Shown: positions 19,221 through 29,577, counted from the stretch's first letter. The stretch: DNA of 64,000 nt from Bog-756 sp963734395 (GCA_963734395.1 CAVTGY010000002.1:620001-684000); one strand, 5' to 3'. Numbers and translations: made by a program. Notes: generated by a model from the sequence alone, not told the origin.

Positions 19221-20760
19221 AGCCGGGGTGGGAGATGGTCATCGGGCTCGAGGTCCACTGCGAGCTCAAGACGGCCACCAAGCTGTTCTGCGGCTGCCCC
19301 AACATGTTCGGCGACGAGCCCAACACCAACGTGTGCCCGGTCTGCCTGGGCCTGCCCGGGTCGCTGCCGGTGCTCAACCAGAAGGCGGTCGAGCTGGCCA
19401 TGGCCATCGGCACCGCCCTCAACTGCGAGATCCGGCCGTCCACCTTCCACCGCAAGAACTACTTCTATCCCGACCAGGCCAAGGACTACCAGATCAGCCA
19501 GTACGACGAGCCGATCAACGTGGACGGCCACCTCGACCTCCCCGACGGCACCCGGGTGGGCATCGAGCGCGCCCACATGGAGGAGGACACCGGCAAGACC
19601 ACCCACGCCGGCGCCTCGGGTCGGATCCACGGCGCCGACTACTCGCTGGTCGACTACAACCGGTCCGGGCGTGCCGCTGGTCGAGATCGTGAGCTGCGCC
19701 GGACATGCGCTCCGCCGCCCAGGCCCGGGCCTACGCCACCGAGCTGCGGGCCGTGCTGGTGGCGTCGGGCGCGTCCGACGGCAAGATGGAGGAGGGCTCG
19801 ATGCGGGTGGACGCCAACGTGTCGGTGCGGCGCTCGGCCGACGATCCCTTCGGCACCCGCTGCGAGATCAAGAACCTCAACTCGGTCCGCTCGCTGGGCC
19901 GGGCCATCGAGTACGAGGCGGACCGCCAGATCGCCCTGCATCGAATCGGGCGAAGCGGTCGAGCAGCAGACCCGGCACTGGGACGAGGGCGCCGGCCGCA
20001 CCGTGACCCTGCGGTCGAAGGAGGACGCCTACGACTACCGGTACTTCCTCGAGCCCGATCTGGTGCCCCTGGTCCCCGACGCCGAGTGGCTCGAGGCGGT
20101 GGCCGACACCATGGGCCCGATGCCCGCCGCCCGCCGGGCCCGCCTCGTCGAGCTGCTCGGCGGGCCGATGGCGACGTCACCGAGGCGGCCAGGTCGACCA
20201 GGTGGCCACCGTGGTCGACCTCGGTCTGGACGATCTGGTGACTAGCGGCGGTGGCCGCCGGGGTGGCCTCGGGTCTGGCCCTGGCCCGCACGGCCAACGA
20301 GGCGGCCACCGACGCCGACGCCGCCCGGCGGCTCGACCCCGACTCCTACGTGGCCCTGTTGACCATGGAGGCCTCGGGAGTCGCTGACCGCCACCCAGGC
20401 CAAGGCGGTGCTGGCCGACCTGCTGGCCGCCGGCGGCGGGGACCCGGCGGCCATCGCCGCGGCCAAGGGGTTCGAGGCCATGTCCGAGGACTCCCTGGTC
20501 GGCCTGCGGTGGCCGAGGCGGTGGCCGCCCATCCCGACGAGTGGGATCGCTACCGCGAGGGCGAGGACAAGCTGGCCGGGTTCTTCACCGGCGCGGTGAT
20601 GAAGGCCACCAAGGGCCAGGCCGACGGCAAGGCGGTCGCCGCCGAGTTGCGCCGATTGCGTGCGAGCAGGCTACGGGGCCGACAGCAGGGTCCGGGCGGC
20701 GAGGACGTCGAGGCTCGGGGGGCGGCCCGCCGGCGGCCAGATAGGCCGAGGTGGGGGTGA
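19217..20760 (+). CDS. gatB: Asp/Glu-tRNA amidotransferase subunit B
   Basis: tRNA-binding kinase subunit of GatCAB. The GTG at 19217 gives VKPGWEMVIGLEVHCELKT. Marks: CGCPNMFGDEPNTNVCPVCLG (first half of the zinc site and family signature), RKNYFYPDQAKDYQISQYD, HMEEDTGKTTH, DYNRSG then VPLVEIVS, GSMRVDANVSVR, TRCEIKNLNSVRS, YDYRYFLEPDL. The tail domain ends GAVMKATKGQADGKAVAAEL near 20650. Breaks near 19670, 19697, 19945, 20165, 20195, 20245, 20385 and 20510. The true stop is not visible; residues look genuine only to about 20672, and 20760 is just the next stop in frame. Confidence 0.9.
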
Positions 20761-21877
20761 AGCCGATCCGGGTGATGACCACCGGTCGGAGGGGAAGTCG
20801 GGATGGGGCGCCAGGGAACGCCACGGGCTGTAGAGCATCCAGACCCCGCTCGAGTCGGCGAAGACCGATGCTTCTCCCGGCCCCTGGCCCTGGTCGTTGG
20901 AGCCGAGCAGCGGCAGGGGAGAGATGTCGACGCACGGGCCCGGCGGACCCATGCAGCGCGCCGCGCCGATGGCGTAGGCCGGCTGGTTGAACCAGTTGCC
21001 CGAGTAGAAGACCCAGTAGTGTGCCGTCGACCTCGACCATGTCCGGGGCCTCGACGATGGTGCCCTGCCACGGCTCGTCGGGGCCCATAGATCACGGCGG
21101 GCCGACCGATCAGGCCCAGGCCGTCGGCGGTCAGCCGCTGCGACCACATCTTGGTCGGCGTGGTTGGCGCCGCCGATGTTCTGGTCGGACTTCCACAGCA
21201 TCCAGTTGGTGCCGTCGGCGTCGGTGAAGACCCGGGGATCGATCGAACCGCCCTGGTCGACCTGGCAGATGAACGGCGTGCTGGCCGGGGTGAACGGGCC
21301 GTCGGGCTGCGGTTCCGATGGCGTCCCCGATGCACTCCATGGCCGGTTTGGTCCCCACCACCATGGCGGTGAAGTAGAGCACGTAGGTCGACCCGAACCG
21401 GTGGAGGTCGGGGGCCCAGGTGTACCCGGGGACTGCCCAGCGGGGGAGGGCCGGGAGGGCGTCGGTGACCGGGCTCCAGTCGCCGAAGTCGGTGGCCGAG
21501 GCCACCGGCACGTTGACCGGCGGCGATCCGGGCGATCCCGCTGGTGTAGAGGAAGTAGCGGCCGTCGATCACGGTGAGGACGGGATCCGACTGGTCCTGG
21601 TCCGAGGGCACCACCACGCCCGGGGCAGCCGGGTCGCGCGGTCACCGGGGGGCGGTCGGCGGTGGTCGATGCCCGGCGGATGCGGTGGCCGCCCGGCTGT
21701 CCGTGGTTCGGGCCCGGGCGGCCGAGGCGTGCACGGCGGTGGCCCGTGCGGTGGCACGTCAGTGGCCGGGCCAGCGATCAGCGCCGCCAGCGGCCAGTGC
21801 CACGGGCAACCCGACGCCGGGTCACGGCGCTCGCCGCGGCTGTCCGGTGGGGAGATCGGTTGGCCGCTGTGGCTCAT
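20671..21877 (-). CDS. Glycoside hydrolase family 43-like five-bladed propeller protein
   Basis: Reads (minus strand) DPVLTVIDGRYFLYTSG, VASATDFGDWSPVTDALP, AVPGYTWAPDLHRFGSTYV, YFTAMVV, SIDPRVFTDADGTNWMLWKS, TIVEAPDMVEVDG, YWVFYSGNWFNQPAYAIG and GEASVFADSSGVWMLY. The repeated blades, WAPDLHRFG with an acidic residue, and EAPDM with the catalytic Glu type fit GH43/GH117-like arabinosidases and xylosidases that act on surface or plant glycans. Six or so breaks. The N-terminus is unclear; a Pro-rich stretch upstream hints at an export signal plus linker. It is the only gene of this kind here and is antisense to its neighbours. Could be a non-catalytic sugar-binding protein. Confidence 0.65.
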
Positions 21878-22448
21878 CGGCGTGCACGAACTCTCGGTGT
21901 GCTGGTCACGGTCGTCGACCGCTACGGTTGATGGGCCGCAACCAGGCTACCGCCGGCGGCACCCGCGCTGGGGATGACCGGTGGACATCCGGCTCCGGAG
22001 CTGGGGACAGCGTCAGAAATCTGGCGGAAAAGGTAGGGATTTCGCGTCACGCTCTTGACCCTCGACGGGTCACCGATCACAGTGTCAATTGTTGGAAAGC
22101 CGAAGCTCCACCGGAGACCGGAGGCACTCGGAGGAAGGGTACCCAGCACTCCTCCCGAGCAAGGGTCGCAAGGCTCTTCTCGAGGAACGGTGCAGGACTC
22201 GACCGCCGAGCGACTCGCAGGATCGGTGAGGCCGTAGGTGACCGACATGGTGGTCCGGTGACGGGTCGGGTGCTCGTACGAGAGCTCCGGTTCGGTGCCT
22301 GCTTGCAGAGTCGTCCGACACGGCTCGGCGCGGGTGAGGCCGTGTCCACCGTGAGCGTGGCCCCGAGGAGCTAGGACGGTTTCGGCCGTTCGGTTACTCG
22401 GGGCTGCGTCGCGTCCCGGCCACGATCGGGGGTCGGGACGGCACAGGC
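21878..22448. other. 571-bp stretch without a recognised gene
   Basis: Lies upstream of the minus-strand GH43-like gene and downstream of the minus-strand CDF gene. Codon-like runs exist in several frames but show no family motif and no good start. No tRNA arms, no long inverted repeat and no direct repeat were found. Base composition is a little lower in G+C near 22010-22100. Confidence 0.5.
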
Positions 22449-23372
22449 TCAGCGGTGGTGCGACCGAACCGGTGGCCGAGTGCCGAGCCGGCTCCATCTG
22501 ACAGGGGTCGTCCTCGTCGTTGCACCGTTCGCATTCGAGCTCGAGGGTGCTGTGGGAGATGGAGAACGGCGCCGGCGATGGTCGCCTTCACCCGCTCCCC
22601 GACCGACCTGGGCCTCCTCGAGCGTGGGATGGCCGGTCAGGACCATGTGGGCGGAGAGCACCCGCATCTCGCTGGACAGGCTCCAGACATGGAGGTCGTG
22701 GACCTCGCTCACCCCGGGCACCTGGGCCATGACGTCGGTGAGCTCGGCCCAGGTCGACATCGGACGGGGTCGACTCGAGGAGGACGGCGATGCTGGCCCG
22801 GAACACCCGCTGCGGCCTGGATGACGATGATCGCCGCCACCACCAGGGCCGACACCGGGTCCAGCCAGGTGGCCGAGGGGACGAAGAGGAGCACCACCGC
22901 GGCCACCACCACCGCCAGTGACGCCAGGGCGTCGCCCGACCATGTGCAGGAGGGCCGCCCGCATGTTGAGGTCGTTCGAGCGGTCGCGGAGGACCAGGGC
23001 GGCCAACCCGTTGACCACCAGGCCGAGCGACGCCACCACCACCACGATGCCGGCCCGAACGTGCTCGGGATGGCCGAACCGGTGGACGCTGTCGATGACG
23101 ATCAGCACGGTGACCACGGCGATCAGCGAGGCGTTGGCCAGCGCGGCCAGGATGGTGGCCCGATGGTTGCCGTAGGAGCGTTCGGGACTGGGCGGTCGCA
23201 GGGCCAATCGGACCGCCACCAGCGAGAGGACCAGGGCACCCACGTCGGCGAGGTTGTGGCCGGCGTCGGCCATCAGACCGGCGGAGTGGGCGACCAGGCC
23301 GAACCCGATCTGGACGACCACCAGGACGGCGGTGAGGGCGAGGCTGATGGCGAGTCTGTGGGTTCTGTCCAT
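22449..23372 (-). CDS. Cation diffusion facilitator (CDF) metal exporter
   Basis: Proton-coupled exporter of zinc or similar divalent metals. The ATG at 23372 gives MDRTHRLAISLALTAVLVVV. The metal-site motif in helix 2 is LMADAGHNLADVGALVLSL; helix 3-4 carries SYGNHRATILAALANASL; helix 5 has the second site around GDALASLAVVVAAVVLLF. The cytosolic domain includes GVSEVHDLHVWSLSSEMRVL. After a break near 22580 the tail reads KATIAGAVLHLPHSTLELE then CERCNDEDDPCQ, a Cys/Asp-rich metal-binding end. Breaks near 22935, 22810, 22765 and 22590. The last residues and the stop at 22449 are approximate. Confidence 0.87.
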   Translation of the reverse strand: MDRTHRLAISLALTAVLVVVQIGFGLVAHSAGLMADAGHNLADVGALVLSLVAVRLALRPPSPERSYGNHRATILAALANASLIAVVTVLIVIDSVHRFGHPEHVRAGIVVVVASLGLVVNGLAALVLRDRSNDLNMRAALLHMVGRRPGVTGGGGGRGGAPLRPLGHLAGPGVGPGGGGDHRHPGRSGCSGPASPSSSSRPRPMSTWAELTDVMAQVPGVSEVHDLHVWSLSSEMRVLSAHMVLTGHPTLEEAQVGRGAGEGDHRRRRSPSPTAPSSSNANGATTRTTPVRWSRLGTRPPVRSHHR

Positions 23373-23450
23373 CGCAACTCCTGGTCTTCAGGCTACCAAC
23401 CGGCGCCGGCCGAACCCGGCGCTGAACCCGGCGGAGGGCAGGGCGGCCGG

Positions 23451-23456
23451 TAGCCT
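23451..23456 (+). promoter_or_regulatory. -10 box for a leaderless YdcF-like transcript
   Basis: TAGCCT ends 6 bases before the ATG at 23463, which places the transcription start on the ATG. The 90-bp gap between this gene and the divergent CDF gene would hold both promoters. Confidence 0.45.
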
Positions 23457-23462
23457 CCGACC

Positions 23463-24008
23463 ATGCGTTTCCTGCCTCACATCGGTTCGGGGCGGGGTGC
23501 TGCTCACCCTCATCCTGGTGGTGCTGTTCGTCGATGGTGGCCACCCCTCGACTGTTCATCTGGCCGCCGACCGACCAGCCGGTGAAATCCGACGCGGTGG
23601 TGGCACTGGGGGGCGACAAGGGCCAGCTCCGGGAAAGCAAGGCAATCGCACCTGGCTCGAGCCGGCTTCGCTCCGGTGGCGGTGATCTCGCTGGGAGGGG
23701 TGAAGGCGGTGTCCTGCCCGCGGCCCGGTCCGTGGGCATCAAGATCATCTGCTTCCGGGCTGATCCCCTCGATACCCGGGGGGAGGCCGAGTACGTCGGC
23801 CGACCTGGCGGCCACGCGCCATTGGAAACGAATCATCGTCGTGTCCGAGCGCACCCAGGCCACCCGCGCCCGACTGCTGTTCGAGCGGTGCACGTCGGCG
23901 CAGCTGGTGATGGACCCGGTGCAGGATCCCCGGTCGCGGCTCTTCTTCGACGTGGCCTACGAATGGGCGGCGCTGTTCAAGGCGGTGGTGCTCAAGCGCT
24001 CCTGCTGA
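23463..24008 (+). CDS. YdcF/DUF218-like membrane-anchored protein
   Basis: Short N-terminus MRFLPHIGS, then after a break a membrane helix (GGVLLTLILVVLFV near 23495-23532). The DUF218 core begins SDAVVALGGDKGQLRESKAI, with the family's DAIVVLGG-like opening, and continues VISLGGVKAVSC. The conserved late part is HWKRIIVVSERTQATRARLL FERC, where the family usually has VTSxxHxxRAR. About 180 residues. Breaks near 23492, 23533, 23660 and 23795. DUF218 proteins are linked to wall or glycan processing (SanA, ElyC), but the exact role here is unknown. Confidence 0.65.
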
Positions 24009-24019
24009 CCGGCCACGGT

Positions 24020-24789
24020 CAGGCCGAGCCGGTCGATCCCAGGGTGGCGATCCCGGCTCGGTCGAGGATGGCGAGCAGCTCGTACTCCGGCTCCAACCTC
24101 GCCCGGAGTCGCTCCTCGTTGCTGCTCGGTGAGCGTGCTCCGCTCGGTGGTCACCCGGGCCCGGTGGGGGACCAGCGGCAGCGCCAGGCGGTGTCCGAGC
24201 CGGGCCAGGCCGGCGGAGAAGTCCTCGGTGAAGAACACGCTGGAGCATGCACCGATCCGGTCGGCGGCCTCGGACACGTCGAGGCGCTCGGAGAACATGG
24301 CCAGCTGGTTCAACAGCCCGTCGACGGGACCCGGTCGAGGAAGGCGTCGAATCCGTCGCTGCGCCACCAGGCGCTCGCGTCGGACACCCGTCCGGGCATG
24401 CTCGGGATCGTCGCCGGCCACCAGGTAGTCGAAGTACGGAGTGGACCCGTTCGACCGGATCCCGCAGGATGGTCACGGTGAAGGTCCCGGGCGGCAGGGG
24501 CTGGTCGGGCGACCGGCCGATGCGACCGGCCGAAGAAGTAGGCCCCCTCGGCCAGTACCGAGCGATTGTTGGAGGCGAACCTGTAGGCGCCGCTGATCGT
24601 CCGTTGCAGGCGCGACGTCGGTGATCCGGCGCCACACCTCCATCGGATCCTCGCCGCCCAGGGCCAGAAAGCTCAGGAACAGGCTGGTGCCGGCGGTCTT
24701 GCGCACGTGGTGGCAGTAGACCCGCCGGCTCCCGTCGGGGAGGCTCGAATCCCTCGCGCCATCCGGCGATAGGTCGGATCGGTCCGCAT
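24020..24789 (-). CDS. Sulfotransferase family protein 1
   Basis: Would move sulfate from PAPS to a hydroxyl of a glycan or lipid. Minus-strand reading: MRTDPTYRRMA, then VYCHHVRKTAGTSLFLSF, whose RKTAGTS is the 5'-phosphosulfate loop, followed by FTVTILRDPVERVHS, the 3'-phosphate motif RDPxxRxxS. Later: LLNQLAMFSERLDVSEAADR and LGHRLALPLVPHRARVTTE, ending LLAILDRAGIATLGSTGSA. Breaks near 24745, 24615, 24530, 24460 and 24120. An upstream in-frame ATG at 24996 would add a low-complexity N-terminus; I prefer 24789. It is divergent from the FkbH-like gene. Confidence 0.72.
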
Positions 24790-25098
24790 CTGGACCTGGC
24801 TGAGCAGCGGCGCTGGCGCCGCGTTGGATGCCGCGGCTGGGCCCGGACCAGGACGCTCCTCCTGGTCCCCGGTCCAGGGCGAGGCTGCCACCCGGCCCCG
24901 ATGGAGACCCCCCGTCCACAGCTGCGATCCTACCTTCTCCGATACGCTGTCCCGGCTGGCGGCCGATCGAGACTTCACGGGGTAGTGCATTGTCAACCGG
25001 TTGGTGGTCGGGCGTGGTCATCGGGTCGGGGCCGCACGGATGAGGACCGACAATGGTGATCGACGGGACGGCCCGGGGGGATCGACTCCGAGGATCCG

Positions 25099-26955
25099 AT
25101 GTCCGGTGCGCCGTCTCGACCGGTGAAGCTGGTGGTCTGGGACCTCGACGACACCCTGTGGAGCGGCACGCTCAGCGAAGGGCCGGTCGATCTCGACCCA
25201 TCCCGCATCGACGTGGTGCGGACCCTCAACCGGCGGGGGATCGTCAACTCGATCTGCTCGAAGAACGACCACGCCGACGCCCGGGCCGCGCTCGAGGAGG
25301 CGGACCTGTGGAACGAGTTCGTGTTCGCCCGCATCGACTGGTCGCCCAAGGGCGCACGGGTGGCCCAGATCGTCGAGGACGCGCAGCTGCGGGCCGAGGA
25401 CGTCCTGTTCATCGACGACCTGGCCCTCAACCGGGAGGAGGTGCGCCAGGCCGTCCCCGGCATCCGGGTGGCCGGCCCGGAGATCATCGACCGGCTGCTC
25501 TCCCTGCCCGAGCTGACCGGCAAGGACGACAGCCGGCTGACCCGGTTGCATCAGTACCGGGTGCTGGAGCAGAAGCTGGTCGACCGGGGGGCGCGCCGGG
25601 ACAGCAACGAGGACGTTCCTGCGCTCGTGTGACATCCGGATCGGTGTGTTCACCGACCCCGAATGCGAGGCGGACCGACTGTTCGAGCTGGTCAACCGCA
25701 CCAACCAGCTCAACTTCACCAAGCGCCGGCCCGACCGCGAGCGAATTCGACTCGATGCTGGCCGACACCCGCCGTACCACCGGCTACGTACGGGTCCGCG
25801 ACCGCTACGGGGACTACGGGATCTGCGGGTTCTACTCGCATCGCTCCCGACGGCGGGCCGCTGACCGACTTCCTCTTCTCGTGCCGGGTGCTCAACATGG
25901 GTGTCGAGCAGTGGCTGTACGACCACCTGCGCCGGCCCCCGATCGACGTGGTGGGGGAGGTGGCGTCCTCGCTGGACGGATCGGTCGACTGGATCACCCG
26001 GGACGACGCCCTGTTCGACGCCGACGTGGCCGGGTCGGAGCGCAACGGCCGGCCGGGGTCCAGCCCCACCGGGTCCTGATGGTCGGAGGTTGCGACCTGT
26101 CCACCACCGAGCAGTTCCTCGGCGGCGACATCGTCACGGAGTTCTCCCACACCGGACCGAACGGGCGCCTTCATCTACGTCGGCCATACCGAGACCATCC
26201 GCCAGTCGGCCTCCGGGATCTCCGCCGAGGAACGGGATCTGGTGGACCGGATCACCTTCCTCGACCAGCGGCGTCTTCGCCTCGCCGGTGGTGGTCGCCC
26301 CGACTACGACGTGCTGGTCTACAGCGTGCTGACCGACTACACCCAGGGGCTCTACCGCCACCGGGACCTGGGCCTGATCGTCCCCTGGCACCAGTTCAAC
26401 CTGGATGCCACCGACCCGGTCAACTGGCCCTGGCTCGAGCGGAGGTTCGCCCGCGAGGGGATGGACCGGTCGTTCTTCCAGTGGTTCGCCGACGAATTCG
26501 AGTGCTTGGGCGGCATCTCGGTCGATCGGTTCCAGGAGAACATTCGCTGGCTGGCCGGGTCCCTGCCCGAGGGGGCGAGGATGATCCTGCTCAACGGGGC
26601 CGAGGTGCCCGATGGACAACCCGAACGAGCCGGCCCGCCACCTCCACCACCGGAAGATGAACGCGGCCCTCGACGAGGTGGTCGCCGACCTCCCCAACGC
26701 CTCGGTCTGCGACATGCGGACGTTGGTCCTCAGCCAGGACGACCTGATGTCGGACATCCGTCACTACCGGCGCCACGTCTACCTCCGGATGGCCGAGGAG
26801 ATCCGGTTCATCGCCGATTCGGATCTCACCGTGCAGCCGCAGACACTCGGGGAAGCGGACGTCTCGAGTGGGCCTGGCGATTCGCCGGCCGGCGCAAGGT
26901 GCAGGTGCGGCGAACCTGGCGGCGCCTCAACGGCCGACCGGTCGGGCGGGCCTGA
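25099..26955 (+). CDS. FkbH-like HAD-IIIC family protein with GNAT-like and C-terminal domains
   Basis: N-terminal HAD domain: KLVVWDLDDTLWSGTLSEG with the nucleophile Asp, NSICSKNDHADA, and EDVLFIDDLALNREEV. Next an acyltransferase-like part, LFELVNRTNQLNFTKRR and YVRVRDRYGDYGICGFYS, then FSCRVLNMGVEQWLYDHL. The C-terminal third (VLMVGGCDLSTTEQFLGGD, HQFNLDATDPVNWPWLERR, KMNAALDEVVADLPNASV) looks like the SGNH-type domain found in long FkbH relatives. FkbH enzymes load glyceryl units from 1,3-bisphosphoglycerate on an acyl carrier; no carrier gene is in view. Breaks near 25610, 25735, 25845, 26070, 26165, 26270, 26610 and 26870. About 620 residues. Confidence 0.78.
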
Positions 26956-26986
26956 TCGACCCCGATGTGCCTCGGACCGGGCGGGC

Positions 26987-27694
26987 CTAGCTCACCTGTG
27001 CCGATTCGGCGAGGATGGGGCCCCGGCGGTTGGCCAGGGCCACCGCCGCCAGTTGCGAGCGGACACCCAGCTTCCGCAGGACAGAGCGGATGTGAGACCG
27101 CACGGTGGCCAGCGAGACCACGATCTCGTCGGCGATCTCCTGGGCCGATCCGCCGGTGGTCAGGTAGTAGAGCACCCGGCGTTCGCTGGAGGTCAGCTGG
27201 ATGAGGGCCTGGAGGTGGGCGGGCAGGCCGCCCCGGTGGCGGCTGATGGTCCGGTCGCTCTCGACCACGCCGGTTCGACTGAGCTCGAGCAGCTCGCCGG
27301 GCACGGCATTGACGTCGAACAGCACCGAGTGCTCCTTGCTCGAGGCAGCCGGCCAGCGCGCCGGCGCCGGCGCCGGCGCCGACGGCGAGGACCTCGGACG
27401 CCCGACGCGCACGATAGGCCGCGGTCAGCTGGGCTGACGTGCACCAGGTGCTGGAGGACCAGGACGGACTGGCCGTGGTGGGCTCGCCGCCGACCATCAG
27501 CACGACCAGATCGAGGGCCATCCCGTCGACGGCGGTGACCAGGTCACCGCCGTGGGATTGGGAAATGGCCCGAGCATTGAACCCGAGGCGTTCGGCCGAC
27601 GTGCAGGTGGCCAGGGCGGCGAGTCCGGAGGACCCGGCCGCAGCCGGGTCGGGGTCGACCACCAGCACCGCGCCCAGGGGCGTTTGGCGGTCAT
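26987..27694 (-). CDS. LuxR-type response-regulator-like transcription factor
   Basis: C-terminal helix-turn-helix of LuxR type is clear: LTSSERRVLYYLTTGGSAQE, IADEIVVSLATVRSHIRSVL and RKLGVRSQLAAVALANRRG. The N-terminal half (VLVVDPDPAAAGSSGLAALA, VDGMALDLVVLMVGGEP) resembles a receiver domain, but the usual phosphorylated Asp at the end of strand 3 is not obvious: LDLVVLMVG stands where DVVLLD would be. A receiver-like fold without the phosphosite is therefore possible. Breaks near 27675 and 27345. The start ATG at 27694-27692 overlaps the end of the GGDEF-like gene, so they are co-transcribed. Confidence 0.75.
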
Positions 27695-28257
27695 GCGGGC
27701 GGCGGAGGTCGTCCCGGCGGGTTCCGTAGGGGGTACGGAGGATGGAGGAGCGGATGACGGTGCGGTGGCGCCAGGGTGGTAGCGAGCCGGTCCAGGCGTT
27801 GCCAGTGCCCGGGGTGATGACCCGGAGCCGGCAACGGCTTCGGTGCGACCTCGACCGATCGGTCCACGGTGATCAAGGTGGTACAGGGGATGGTCCGGTT
27901 GTGGCAGGAAACCGCCGAGGGCTGGGGAGCGGACGGTTTCGCCTGACCACCGGGCCGGGCACCGTTGACCCGGAGCGATGCGGTCGGGCTCGACGGTCGG
28001 TCTCCGACCAGGCCCTGACCGATGGCCCGGGCCAACCGTTCGCCGAGGAGTCGAGGAGCCACCGCCTGGACATCGGGTCCGAAGGCGATGGCGATGCGTG
28101 AGACGCCGTAGGGGCACACCCGATCATTCGAGCGCACCGTCTGCTCGATGGTCTCCAGCGCCTTCCCGAACATGGCGTTCCACGCCGGATCGGTGCCGGC
28201 GAGCCGGGTGACTGCCCTGGCCGGAGTCGGCCAAGGGCGTAGATCGACGTGGGCCAC
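27691..28257 (-). CDS. Degenerate GGDEF-like protein
   Basis: GTG start at 28257, VAHVDLRPWPTPARAVTRLA. The middle, FGKALETIEQTVRSNDRVCP followed by YGVSRIAIAFGPDVQAVAPR and LLGERLARAIGQGL, has the layout of a diguanylate cyclase catalytic domain: an R-x-D-R-V-x-Y-G opening, a beta hairpin, and the following helix. The GG(D/E)EF signature itself is replaced by YGVSR, so c-di-GMP synthesis is not expected. The tail is Pro-rich and crosses breaks near 28010 and 27840, so its true frame is uncertain. It overlaps the LuxR-type regulator. A partner or sensor role is inferred from this pairing. Confidence 0.5.
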   Translation of the reverse strand: MAHVDLRPWPTPARAVTRLAGTDPAWNAMFGKALETIEQTVRSNDRVCPYGVSRIAIAFGPDVQAVAPRLLGERLARAIGQGLVGDRPSSPTASLRVNGARPGGQAKPSAPQPSAVSCHNRTIPCTTLITVDRSVEVAPKPLPAPGHHPGHWQRLDRLATTLAPPHRHPLLHPPYPLRNPPGRPPPPA

Positions 28258-28554
28258 CGTCCACCCGCCGGTTGGTGCCGCCGGACCGACTGCCCGCCGC
28301 CGTGACTACAGGGATCGTTGTGCCTGCCCACTTCGCTCGTCCTGGCCGTGTCCCTCAACATGGTCCCCCGGTCCACCGCCCGTTCGTCGCAACGGCTACA
28401 AGGGCTCAGCCCACGGTGACACCCCTCTCTCGGGCCAAGTTTAGCGGTCCACAGCCGGTCGGCAAGGGGGAGCTCATCATCTTTGGTGAGATCCCGACGA
28501 TCTTCGAGCTGCGACGCCTCCAGGTCCCGACCGGCGTCGGCGGGGCGCCGACGC

Positions 28555-29490
28555 TCAGAGGATCCCTGCAACCAGGTGACCGTGGCCCTCAGCCCGTCTT
28601 CGAGGCTCACCGGTATCGACGTCGGGGAACAGTTGGCGCAGCCGGGTGGTGTCAGCCTGGGAGTCCCGCACGTCGCCGGCTCGCGGATCGCGGTGGTCGC
28701 GGTCCAGCGGACGCCCCAGGATCGATTCCAACCGGGCGATCACCTCGAGGAGCGAGACCCTCGACCCGAAGGCCAGGTTGACCGGTCCGGGATGGGTCAC
28801 CCGGCGGACGACCGCCTCGGTCAGCACGGCGGTCACGCTCCCCACGTAGGTGAAGTCGCGGGTCTGGAGACCGTCGCCGTGGACGGGGATGGGTTGGTGG
28901 CGCAGGGCAGCGGCCACGAATGCCGGCACGACGGCGGCGTAGTCGTGGTCGGGTGGCTGCAGCGGACCGAAGACGTTGAAGAAGCGGAAGGCCAGGACGG
29001 GCAGACCGAACGAACGGCCGTAGGCCAAGGCGGCCACTTCGGCGGCCAGTTTGCTGGCCGCGTAGGGACTGACCGGTCGGGTCGCCATGTCCTCCTGCTT
29101 GGGCAGGACCGGATTGGCCCCGTACACCGACGAAGACGAGGCCACCACCACCTGGGGCAGGCCGTTCCGCCGAGCCGATTCCAGCACCTCCATGGTCCCG
29201 GTGGCGTTGGTCAGGTGGCTGGCCATGGGATCGGCCAGTGAGCGGGGGACCGAGGGCCGGGCGGCGAGGTGGACGACGGCGTCGGCACCGTGGAACACCG
29301 CATCGAGGAGGCCGGCATCGAGGATGCTGCCCTCGACCAGGTCGACCCGGTCGGCACCGGAGAGGTTCGGGCGGGCGCCGGTGGACAGGTCGTCGATGGC
29401 GACCACCCGGTCGACCTCTGGTCGGGCGGCCAGGATGGCGCACAGGTTGGCACCGATGAACCCGGCCCCTCCGGTGACCACGACTTTCAC
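28555..29490 (-). CDS. NAD-dependent sugar epimerase (UDP-glucose 4-epimerase-like)
   Basis: Extended SDR enzyme that changes the C4 configuration of a UDP-sugar for glycan assembly. MKVVVTGGAGFIGANLCAIL carries the cofactor loop; then VVAIDDLSTGARPNL, ADAVVHLAARPSVPRSLAD, VVVASSSSVYGANPVLP, SPYAASKLAAEVAAL with the catalytic Tyr-Lys, and LAFRFFNVFGPLQPPDHDYA. About 312 residues. Only one break is seen, near 28612; past it the natural tail would read VSLEDGLRATVTWLQGSSE, ending a little differently from the stop at 28555. First enzyme of the nucleotide-sugar set with the next two genes. Confidence 0.9.
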   Translation of the reverse strand: MKVVVTGGAGFIGANLCAILAARPEVDRVVAIDDLSTGARPNLSGADRVDLVEGSILDAGLLDAVFHGADAVVHLAARPSVPRSLADPMASHLTNATGTMEVLESARRNGLPQVVVASSSSVYGANPVLPKQEDMATRPVSPYAASKLAAEVAALAYGRSFGLPVLAFRFFNVFGPLQPPDHDYAAVVPAFVAAALRHQPIPVHGDGLQTRDFTYVGSVTAVLTEAVVRRVTHPGPVNLAFGSRVSLLEVIARLESILGRPLDRDHRDPRAGDVRDSQADTTRLRQLFPDVDTGEPRRRAEGHGHLVAGIL

Positions 29491-29577
29491 CGCGGCGCCG
29501 GCCTCCCGGCGAGCGGGCCGTCAACGCCGGCGTCGATCCTCATCGACCGGCCGGATCGCTCGAAGCACCGGCGGAGA

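Noticed and set aside
21420..21977. Plus-strand open frames over the GH43-like gene
   Set aside because: No start site, no motif; the minus strand carries recognisable propeller motifs.
21878..22448. tRNA or small RNA gene in the gene-free stretch
   Set aside because: No T-loop consensus, acceptor stem or terminator hairpin was found on either strand.
22455..23453. 332-residue plus-strand open frame
   Set aside because: Antisense to the CDF exporter, whose motifs are clear; rich in Gln/His/Gly as shadow frames usually are.
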